A stretch of DNA of 64,000 bases from assembly GCF_003386235.1 (NCBI RefSeq), contig NZ_QRDZ01000031.1, positions 1-64,000 on the forward strand, given 5' to 3'. Below are positions 55,583 through 61,936 of the stretch, one piece after another. Under the pieces are notes generated by a model, which was not told the DNA's origin, did no database searches, and saw only the letters and a program-made list of their open reading frames with translations. Each line of letters begins with the position of its first letter. The first letter of the stretch is position 1. This DNA is from Cohnella phaseoli. GTDB taxonomy: Bacteria > Bacillota > Bacilli > Paenibacillales > Paenibacillaceae. The position numbers were made by a program, and so were the translations under genes.

Positions 55583-57808
55583 ATGATCGAATACCGGGTT
55601 AAAGGGCTGTCTTGCGGGAACTGCGCCCGGACGCTGGAGGAGGAAATCAAGCGGCTGGACTACGGGGATACGGCCTCGCTTAGCTTTGCCAGCGGCAAGC
55701 TTAAGCTCGATGAACGGGTTCCGCTCGATCGCGTCAGGCAAATTCTGAAGAGCGACCGCGCATATCTTGTCGAACAGCCTGCAGAACAAGGTTCCGGGTC
55801 CGGGCACGCATCGGCAATGGCTTTGACTGAAGCGGCGCACACGCACGATCACTCGAACGATCATAGCCAGCCGCATGCACACGAACATTCCGGCTTTCAC
55901 GATCATAGCCAGCCTCATAGCCATGAGCACTCGCATGAGCACGACCATGCTCACTCTCACGGCAGCAAACGGATGATCGCGCTATTGGCCGTTTCGACCG
56001 CAATCTATGTCGCTGCTCTCATCATGGACGGACGACTCTCCTCTTCGCTCGCCGTCGTCTGTTATTTGCTAGCCGCCGCGCTTAGCGGATACTCTACTTT
56101 TTATAAGGGCGCGAAGAACCTGCTCCGGCTCAAGTTCAATATCGACACGTTGATGACAATCGCGCTGATCGGAGCCGTCGCAATCGGCGAATGGAAGGAA
56201 GCGACGCTGGTCGCCATTTTATTCGGCGTTAACGAGCTGCTCGAGGGGCTGGGGATGGAGAAAGCCCGGCGATCGATGGAACGGCTGCTTAGCGTCGCGC
56301 CGAAGCAAGCGAGCAAGCTTGAGGATGGCAAAGAGACGATCGTACCGATCGCGGCGCTGCAAGCGGGCGACACGGTTATCGTGAAGCCCGGGGAGAAAAT
56401 TCCGTCCGACGGCGAGGTCGTCTTCGGACGAAGCTCGGTGAACGAAGCGGCCATTACCGGAGAATCGCTGCCGTTGGAGAAAGGCGAAGGCGATGCCGTA
56501 TTCGGAGGAAGCATCAACAACGAAGGCGTTATTCGCGTACGCATCCGCAAAGCATATAAAGACTCCTCCCTCGCCCGAATTTTGCATCTTGTCGAAGAGG
56601 CGCAGGAGACGAAGACGCCGACCGAGCTATTCATTGATCGTTTCGCGAAATACTATACGCCGCTCATCATGCTCGTCGCGGCGCTCGTAGCGTTGGTCCC
56701 TCCGCTGCTGCTGGGCGGAGATTGGACGAAATGGCTATATCAAGGGTTGGCCGTCTTGATCGTGGGCTGCCCGTGCGCGCTTATTCTCTCGTCCCCGATC
56801 GCGATTCTGTCGGGCATCGCGCGCAGCGCCCGCCACGGCATTCTTGTCAAAGGCGGCATCCATCTTGAGCAGCTCGGCAAGCTGGATACGCTGGCCTTCG
56901 ATAAAACCGGAACGTTGACCAAGGGCGAGCCGTACGTGGAGCAAATGACCGTATACGACGCAGAGCGTTTTCTCGCCGTCGCGGGAGCCATTGAACAATC
57001 CTCCTCCCATCCGCTGGCCAAAGCGATCATGAAGGAGGTCGGCCGAGCGGGCGTAACATTGCCTGAGGCCGTCGACATCCGCGCCGTCCCTGGCCGCGGA
57101 GCCGTGGCCGAATGCGACGGAGCCTCCTATTGGCTGGGCAACGAGAACATCGTCGAGCACTTCAACATTCCCGAGTCTATTCGTGCCGAGATTGAAGCCT
57201 ATAAGCAGCAGGGGCTTACGATTGTTCTTGTCGCCGATTCCGCCGCGATTCTCGGGTTGTTCGGCATCGCCGACGAGATTCGCGAGGAAAGCGCGTCCGT
57301 GCTAGCGGCGCTGCGCCGTCAAGGAATTAGACGCACCGTCATGCTGACGGGCGACCATGCGAAAACCGCGGAGAAGGTCGCCCGAGCGGTAGGCGTAGAT
57401 GAAGCGTTCGGCGGCCTGCTGCCCGAGGAGAAGGTTGCGAAGGTGCGGCGTCTCGCCGAGGAAGGCGTCGTGGGCATGGTCGGCGACGGCATTAACGACG
57501 CACCCGCTCTCGCTTCCGCTCACATCGGCATCGCGATGGGCAAAGGAACGGACAGCGCAATCGAAACCGCGGACGTCGTGCTCATGCAGGATCATCTTGG
57601 CAAATTGCCGGAAGCGATCCGCACAGCCAAACACGTCAACCGCACGATCCGCTTCAACATTGCAATCTCGCTCGGATTGAAGCTGGCCGCGCTGTTGCTT
57701 ACGCTTCCGGGCTGGCTCACGTTATGGTTCGCGATTCTGTCCGACATGGGCGCAACCGTCTTCGTCACGCTCGTCAGCCTGACGATTCTGATTGAACGCA
57801 AATCATAG
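55583..57808 (+). CDS. Zn/Cd/Co-exporting P1B-type ATPase (CadA/ZntA-like)
   Basis: The 741-residue protein has an N-terminal heavy-metal domain GLSCGNCA (C11, C14). A strongly histidine-rich linker follows (about residues 86-127, 17 His in 42 residues), then AITGESLP, membrane VGCPCALIL, DKTGTLTKGEP, SSHPLAKA, TGDHAKTA and GDGINDAPAL. Helix 7 lysine (LGLKLAALL) and helix 8 aspartate (SDMGATVFVTL) mark the P1B-2 class for divalent Zn/Cd/Pb. It pumps the metal out of the cell. ATG with GGGAGAGG upstream. The SmtB-type operator overlaps its promoter. Confidence 0.95.
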   Translation: MIEYRVKGLSCGNCARTLEEEIKRLDYGDTASLSFASGKLKLDERVPLDRVRQILKSDRAYLVEQPAEQGSGSGHASAMALTEAAHTHDHSNDHSQPHAHEHSGFHDHSQPHSHEHSHEHDHAHSHGSKRMIALLAVSTAIYVAALIMDGRLSSSLAVVCYLLAAALSGYSTFYKGAKNLLRLKFNIDTLMTIALIGAVAIGEWKEATLVAILFGVNELLEGLGMEKARRSMERLLSVAPKQASKLEDGKETIVPIAALQAGDTVIVKPGEKIPSDGEVVFGRSSVNEAAITGESLPLEKGEGDAVFGGSINNEGVIRVRIRKAYKDSSLARILHLVEEAQETKTPTELFIDRFAKYYTPLIMLVAALVALVPPLLLGGDWTKWLYQGLAVLIVGCPCALILSSPIAILSGIARSARHGILVKGGIHLEQLGKLDTLAFDKTGTLTKGEPYVEQMTVYDAERFLAVAGAIEQSSSHPLAKAIMKEVGRAGVTLPEAVDIRAVPGRGAVAECDGASYWLGNENIVEHFNIPESIRAEIEAYKQQGLTIVLVADSAAILGLFGIADEIREESASVLAALRRQGIRRTVMLTGDHAKTAEKVARAVGVDEAFGGLLPEEKVAKVRRLAEEGVVGMVGDGINDAPALASAHIGIAMGKGTDSAIETADVVLMQDHLGKLPEAIRTAKHVNRTIRFNIAISLGLKLAALLLTLPGWLTLWFAILSDMGATVFVTLVSLTILIERKS

Positions 57809-57816
57809 AAGAACAC

Positions 57817-57873
57817 CCTGCGCTGCCGCCTTCGGGCGGACTGCTGCCGGGTGTTCTTTCTTTTTCGCCGCAT
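57817..57873 (+). terminator. Rho-independent terminator of the Zn/Cd ATPase gene
   Basis: AGAACACCC...GGGTGTTCT encloses an inner GCCGCC-TTCG-GGCGG hairpin and is followed by TTCTTTTT. Confidence 0.85.
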
Positions 57874-57941
57874 TTGCGACTACGCTCTTCTCCATTTTTC
57901 TCTTGTCCAGCCAAAGGTACAAGCAATGCGTGCGGCTCCCT

Positions 57942-57949
57942 CATACACT
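57942..57949 (+). promoter_or_regulatory. Sporulation sigma-E/K-type -10 element
   Basis: CATACACT matches the mother-cell -10 consensus (CATACANT for sigma E; CATANNNTA is less well met). It lies 33 bases before the HKS-rich gene. No convincing -35 is seen at the right distance, so support is partial. Confidence 0.35.
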
Positions 57950-57982
57950 CTAGTATTATCCAAAGAATCGAGGTGAGCCCTA

Positions 57983-58300
57983 ATGAGTCGTGAATGTCAG
58001 GACAAGCACAAATCCCATGATAAACATAAGTCCTGCTGTAAACACAAATCTCCCCCTAAGAGCAAAGGCTGCGAGAAGGACAAATGCGGTGAGCACAGAT
58101 CCCATGGCCATCACAAGTCCCATGGTCACCACAAGTCTCACGGTCACAAATCGTGCGGCATGCACAAGTCTGGCGGTATGCACAAGTCCGGCGAGCAGCA
58201 TAAGAGCTGTGGCAAGCGCAGCGAAGGCCATCACAAAAGCGAAGGCAAGAAGGATTACAGCCACAAAGGCTTCTGCTGCTATCCGAGATCCTGGCTGTGA
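57983..58300 (+). CDS. His/Lys/Ser/Cys-rich HKS-repeat protein
   Basis: The 105-residue low-complexity protein has about ten HKS tripeptides, with units such as HGHHKSHGHHKS and MHKSGGMHKSG, about 19 histidines and 9 cysteines, ending in FCCYPRSW. No signal peptide or membrane segment. ATG has GAGGTG seven bases upstream. A CATACACT sporulation-type -10 lies before it and a terminator after it, so it is a real single-gene unit. Two readings: a metal-binding protein related to the neighbouring Zn/Cd pump, or a spore coat protein resembling CotG-like Lys/Ser/His repeat proteins. The short GATCAC-rich repeats also keep other frames open; those were rejected. Confidence 0.72.
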   Translation: MSRECQDKHKSHDKHKSCCKHKSPPKSKGCEKDKCGEHRSHGHHKSHGHHKSHGHKSCGMHKSGGMHKSGEQHKSCGKRSEGHHKSEGKKDYSHKGFCCYPRSWL

Positions 58301-58321
58301 GCTCGATCCTCATTCGTTCCG

Positions 58322-58348
58322 GAGTCCGCATTCGTTGCGGGCTCTTTG
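58322..58348 (+). terminator. Rho-independent terminator of the HKS-repeat gene
   Basis: GAGTCCGCA-TTCGT-TGCGGGCTC (58322-58344) is a 9-bp stem with one G-T pair, followed by a short T run. Confidence 0.6.
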
Positions 58349-58358
58349 CGTTGTGCCT

Positions 58359-58790
58359 TCATTTGACGACCAGCACCGGAATTTGCGCTTGCTGCACGAC
58401 ATGATGGCTGACGCTACCAAGCATCCACTCCCGAATCGGTCCGAGCCCTCTGTTGCCGATTACGATCAAGTCGCAGCAATATTCCTTGGCATATTGCAAG
58501 ATTGCCGAGGAAGGAACGCCTTCGAGAACAGCGACTTTCGCGTAGGGCAGCTCTTTGATCGCATCCTCCGCTTGGCGAACTAGACTAACCTGATACTCTT
58601 TCATCCGTTCCTCGTAGCCGCTCGGCACAACCATGCCAAACCCGGCAAAAGCATAAGGCGGCCTCGCGGTGACGTGAGCGACGGTCAGCTTGCTACCCGG
58701 GCGGCTATCGACGAGCTTGACGGCGTGGGCGAGCGCTTTGGCCGACGCTTTGGAGCCATCGAATGCGGCCAATACGTGATGATAGGTCAT
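58359..58790 (-). CDS. Universal stress protein, UspA family
   Basis: The 143-residue protein has the ATP-binding UspA fold: HHVLAAFDGSKASAKALAHAV at the N-terminus, LTVAHVTA, and the nucleotide loop VIGNRGLGPIREWMLGSVSHHVVQQAQIPVLVV (G-2x-G-9x-G-S pattern). Cytoplasmic; contributes to stress survival through an unknown mechanism. ATG with GAGGGG upstream. Single gene, convergent with the HKS-repeat gene. Confidence 0.92.
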   Translation of the reverse strand: MTYHHVLAAFDGSKASAKALAHAVKLVDSRPGSKLTVAHVTARPPYAFAGFGMVVPSGYEERMKEYQVSLVRQAEDAIKELPYAKVAVLEGVPSSAILQYAKEYCCDLIVIGNRGLGPIREWMLGSVSHHVVQQAQIPVLVVK

Positions 58791-58916
58791 CCGTTCCCCT
58801 CCCTTTCCGAATGCGTACTTATAGTATATACTCCTCGCCCCGAATTTCTGTAGCGTTTCTCACATTTGGGCATAAAGCCGAAATTTGCGAGGAATTATGA
58901 CTTTCTTTACAGTCGG

Positions 58917-58928
58917 AAAACCGGTTTT
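58917..58928. promoter_or_regulatory. 12-bp palindrome in the promoter region of the aldolase gene
   Basis: AAAACCGGTTTT is perfectly self-complementary. It ends 5 bases before a -10-like TACAAT. It is a candidate repressor site; the -35 is not clear. Confidence 0.4.
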
Positions 58929-58967
58929 TATGTACAATAGAGGGAAACAGGACTAGGAGGAGCTTAT

Positions 58968-60254
58968 ATGCGCTACGATCTACTTCACCCCGCGGATCAA
59001 ATACTTCTGATGATGGACCGGATTTACGGTTATGGTATGACGACGACGTCCGGCGGCAATCTGTCGATTCTTGACGAACAAAATCAAATTTGGATTACGC
59101 CCGCAGGCGTAGATAAAGGCACGTTGACGCGAAACGATATCGTATGCGTCAAACCCGACGGTACGGTCGTCGGCCATCATCGCCCGTCAAGCGAGTTTCC
59201 GTTCCACCGGCTCATCTACGCCGCTCGGCCGGACTTGCGGGCCGTCGTGCACGCCCATCCCCCCGCTCTCGTCTCGTTCAGCATCGTCAGGCGCATTCCC
59301 GACACGCGGCTGCTGCCTAACGAGCGGCAGATTTGCGGAGAAATCGGCATGGCGGAATACGCCCTCCCCGGCAGCAGCCAACTGGGCGAAAATATCGCCG
59401 CCGTGTTCCAACGCGGCAACGATTCGGTCATGTTGGAAAACCACGGCGTTGTCGTCGGCGGAGCGGATCTGTTCCAAGCGTTTCAACGCTTCGAGACGCT
59501 TGATTTCTGCGCGCGGCTGGAAATTAACGCTCGCAGGCTCGGAACGCCGACGCTGCTGTCGGACGATCAGTTCGGCGCGATGGCACACAGCGACGAGCCG
59601 GAGCTGGGCGAGTTCGTCCCGCAGTCGTACGGCACGGACGAGCTTGCCTTTCGCCGGGATATGTGCACGCTGATCAAGCGAGCCTACGACCAGCGCCTGT
59701 TCACGAGCACGCAGGGAACGTTCTCGCATAGACTTGCGGACGGTTCCTTTGTCATCACGCCTTTCGGAGTCGACCGCAAATACTTGGAGCCGGAGGACCT
59801 TGTGCGCATCGAGGGCGGAGCGGTCGAAGCCGGCAAAACGCCGAGCCGTTCCGTCCACCTTCATAAGCGCATTTACGAGCTGCACCCTCATATCGACAGC
59901 GTCATAATCGCGCATCCGCCGAATGTGATGGCCTTTGCCGTCACCGACCGCGAGCTCGACTCGCGTACGATTCCGGAGAGCTACATTCTGATGCGGCAGA
60001 CGCCCAAGCTTCCTTTCGACGCCGTCTATCGCAACACGGAAGGCACTGCGGCCCGCTTTACGAAAGACACGCCGATCGCTATCGTGGACAACAACTGCGT
60101 CATCGTAACCGGCCAAAATCTGCTTAATGCGTTCGACCGGCTCGAAGTCGCCGAATACAGCGCCAAAGCGCTTCTGTCGGCCGGCTGCCTCGGAGACATC
60201 GTGCACATCGGCCCTGAGCAGATCCGCGACTTGGAGATTGCGTTTAAGCTATAA
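58968..60254 (+). CDS. Two-domain class II aldolase/adducin family protein
   Basis: The 428-residue protein has two class II aldolase domains in tandem. The first (about 1-205) keeps the catalytic set: TTTSGGNLS, the glutamate in PSSEFPFHR, the zinc ligands VVHAHPPA and the third histidine in LENHGVVVGG. The second (about 220-428) keeps the fold (GTFSHRL, SVIIAHPPN) but has lost one zinc histidine (IAHPP for HAHPP), and NNCVIV replaces the ENHG region, so it is probably non-catalytic. The first domain likely cleaves or isomerises a sugar phosphate such as fuculose- or ribulose-phosphate; the substrate is unknown. ATG with AGGAGGAG upstream; clear terminator after it. Confidence 0.88.
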   Translation: MRYDLLHPADQILLMMDRIYGYGMTTTSGGNLSILDEQNQIWITPAGVDKGTLTRNDIVCVKPDGTVVGHHRPSSEFPFHRLIYAARPDLRAVVHAHPPALVSFSIVRRIPDTRLLPNERQICGEIGMAEYALPGSSQLGENIAAVFQRGNDSVMLENHGVVVGGADLFQAFQRFETLDFCARLEINARRLGTPTLLSDDQFGAMAHSDEPELGEFVPQSYGTDELAFRRDMCTLIKRAYDQRLFTSTQGTFSHRLADGSFVITPFGVDRKYLEPEDLVRIEGGAVEAGKTPSRSVHLHKRIYELHPHIDSVIIAHPPNVMAFAVTDRELDSRTIPESYILMRQTPKLPFDAVYRNTEGTAARFTKDTPIAIVDNNCVIVTGQNLLNAFDRLEVAEYSAKALLSAGCLGDIVHIGPEQIRDLEIAFKL

Positions 60255-60260
60255 TATGAC

Positions 60261-60315
60261 AAAGCCCGCAGGAGTTTGGCCTCTTCACGCAGCCAAGCTC
60301 TCGCGGGCTTTTTTT
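60261..60315 (+). terminator. Rho-independent terminator of the aldolase gene
   Basis: AAAGCCCGC (60261-60269) pairs with GCGGGCTTT (60303-60311) and is followed by four more T. It can also serve the convergent DUF1801 gene. Confidence 0.85.
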
Positions 60316-60321
60316 CGGTGA

Positions 60322-60741
60322 TCATTCGGGATATGTCACCTTTAGGAAATCGACGGACTGTCGGATCAACGTTTTCAGCGTCTCAATGTCGATGTCGTCC
60401 AGCTTGTTGATGTAGACGCACGCCTTGCCTGTCGTATGTTTGCCGAGCTTCTGCAGCAGTTCCTCTCGCTGAGAATCGCCGGGAGCGAAATAAAGGCTGA
60501 TCTTCGCCTTTCTTGGCGAGAAGCCGACAAGCGGCGCGTCTCCCTCATGACCTGTCGCATACTTGTAATGGTACGATCCGAAGCCGATGATGCTCGGTCC
60601 CCACATTTTTCCCGGATAACCGGTCGTCTCGGCAAAAATGTCGAGCAGTTTATAGCCGTCTTCTCGCTTCTTAGGATGGTCCACGCTCTCGATAAACTCG
60701 ATGACGCTGTTTTCGGTTTCCTTTGTTTTCTGTTCGTACAC
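60322..60741 (-). CDS. DUF1801 (YdhG-like) protein
   Basis: The 139-residue protein matches the DUF1801 family closely: SVIEFIESVDHPKKREDGYKLL, MWGPSIIGFGSYHYKYATG, APLVGFSPRKAKISLYFAPG and CVYINKLDDIDIETLKTLI. Function is unknown; the fold is of the frataxin/YdhG type. GTG at 60741 (AAGGGAG ten bases upstream) is preferred over the ATG at 60840, because a TTGACA-18-TACCTT promoter lies between the two and family members start with a short xYExKTKE segment. Confidence 0.85.
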   Translation of the reverse strand: MYEQKTKETENSVIEFIESVDHPKKREDGYKLLDIFAETTGYPGKMWGPSIIGFGSYHYKYATGHEGDAPLVGFSPRKAKISLYFAPGDSQREELLQKLGKHTTGKACVYINKLDDIDIETLKTLIRQSVDFLKVTYPE

Positions 60742-60779
60742 GGGATCACGGCTCCCTTGACTTGTTTGAGGATGAGAAC

Positions 60780-60809
60780 AAGGTAGCACGGATCTGGACA
60801 TCTTGTCAA
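60780..60809 (-). promoter_or_regulatory. Sigma-A promoter of the DUF1801 gene
   Basis: On the minus strand, TTGACA (60809-60804), an 18-base spacer and TACCTT (60785-60780) lie about 40 bases before the GTG start. Confidence 0.6.
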
Positions 60810-60857
60810 AATAACAGCTAAGGCGTTTCTGTTCGATCATCGTTCGCCGTTCCTTGC

Positions 60858-61907
60858 CTATCCGATTGCTTCCCCCAACAATCGAGATGCCCTTAAGGCG
60901 TCTTCATCGTTGATTTCCCGATGGAAGACGAAGCGCAGGACGGCATCGCTATATAAGTAGGAAGCGACGCCTCGTATCTTCAAACGCTGCAAAACTTCTT
61001 TCGCGGCAAGACCCGTACCGGAAACGTCGACCATGACGATATTCGTTTGTACCCTTTGAAGCTCTACGCCAATACCTGGAATCCGTTGTACCGCCGATGC
61101 GAACAAGTAGGCTCGGCGATGATCTTTTGCGATATCGTCCACCATTTCATTCAAGCCGATCAATCCCGCCGCAGCGATGATTTCGGCCTTATGCTGACTG
61201 TCTCCGCCAAGCGCCCGAGCCAACTGCGACGCTTTCCGGATCATTGCCGCGGAGCCGCACAATAAAGCACCTTCCAAAGCGCATAACCCTTTGTTTAAGT
61301 TGATCGTCACCGAGTCGTACATTTCCGTCATTTGCCGCACCGGTAAATCCAGCGCTACCGCCGCATTAAAGATTCGCGCTCCGTCCAAATGAACGTAAAT
61401 TTCGCGCTCCTTCATTGCCGCGCAAACTTCCGCCGCATAGGCTTGGGGCAGAACCGCGCCTCCGCCGGCATTGTGCGTATTTTCCAAACAGAGCAGCTTA
61501 GTGCGAGGCCGATGCGAAAATACGGATGCCTCTACGGCGGATAGGATCTCCTCGAGGTCGATCGCGCCGCGTCGCCCCTTGAGCAGCTTCGGATAAATGC
61601 CCGCAATGGATGCCATGCCCCAGCCTTCCGACCAGGCGATATGGGAGCTTTCCTCTAGAATCACTTGATCTCCGCGATCCGCATGCGCCATCATCGCAAT
61701 TAAATTCGCCATCGTACATGAAGGCAGCAGCAATGCCGCAGCTTGTCCCGTCAATTCGCAAGCTCTGGCCAAGAGCGCCTCCACCGCCTCTTGGCCTTTG
61801 AACGGGGTAGCGTTAAGCGCCACGGCTTGCATGGCCTCCCACATCCGGCTTGTCGGCGCTGTCCTCGCGTCCGTGCCGAGATCGATATAAGGGTCGTTTC
61901 TCCCCAT
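60858..61907 (-). CDS. Low-specificity L-threonine aldolase family PLP enzyme
   Basis: The 349-residue fold-type-I PLP enzyme has LLLPSCTMANLIAMMAHADRGD, the aspartate/alanine pair in VHLDGARIFNAAVALD, and the Schiff-base lysine in NLNKGLCALEGALLCGS. The family cleaves beta-hydroxy amino acids to glycine and an aldehyde. Within the family the usual N-terminal DLRSDT is altered to DLGTDAR, so the substrate may differ. ATG at 61907 behind GGAGAG is preferred; TTG at 61940 or ATG at 61937 overlapping the HyuA stop are alternatives. Co-transcribed with the HyuA-type gene, suggesting joint catabolism of an amino-acid-derived compound. Confidence 0.85.
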   Translation of the reverse strand: MGRNDPYIDLGTDARTAPTSRMWEAMQAVALNATPFKGQEAVEALLARACELTGQAAALLLPSCTMANLIAMMAHADRGDQVILEESSHIAWSEGWGMASIAGIYPKLLKGRRGAIDLEEILSAVEASVFSHRPRTKLLCLENTHNAGGGAVLPQAYAAEVCAAMKEREIYVHLDGARIFNAAVALDLPVRQMTEMYDSVTINLNKGLCALEGALLCGSAAMIRKASQLARALGGDSQHKAEIIAAAGLIGLNEMVDDIAKDHRRAYLFASAVQRIPGIGVELQRVQTNIVMVDVSGTGLAAKEVLQRLKIRGVASYLYSDAVLRFVFHREINDEDALRASRLLGEAIG

Positions 61908-61936
61908 AATGCCGTCTCTCCGATCGCATTTCATCA

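Noticed and set aside
57980-58264. Hydrophobic open frame on the minus strand over the HKS-repeat region
   Set aside because: The Leu/Val/Met-rich translation is the mirror of the repeated CACAAGTC-type codons; it has no SD, and the plus frame has SD, promoter element and terminator.
57990-58583. Alternative plus-strand frame (about 197 codons) over the HKS-repeat region and UspA
   Set aside because: It runs antisense through the UspA gene, has no ribosome binding site at its start, and its first part is a frame-shifted reading of the HKS repeats.
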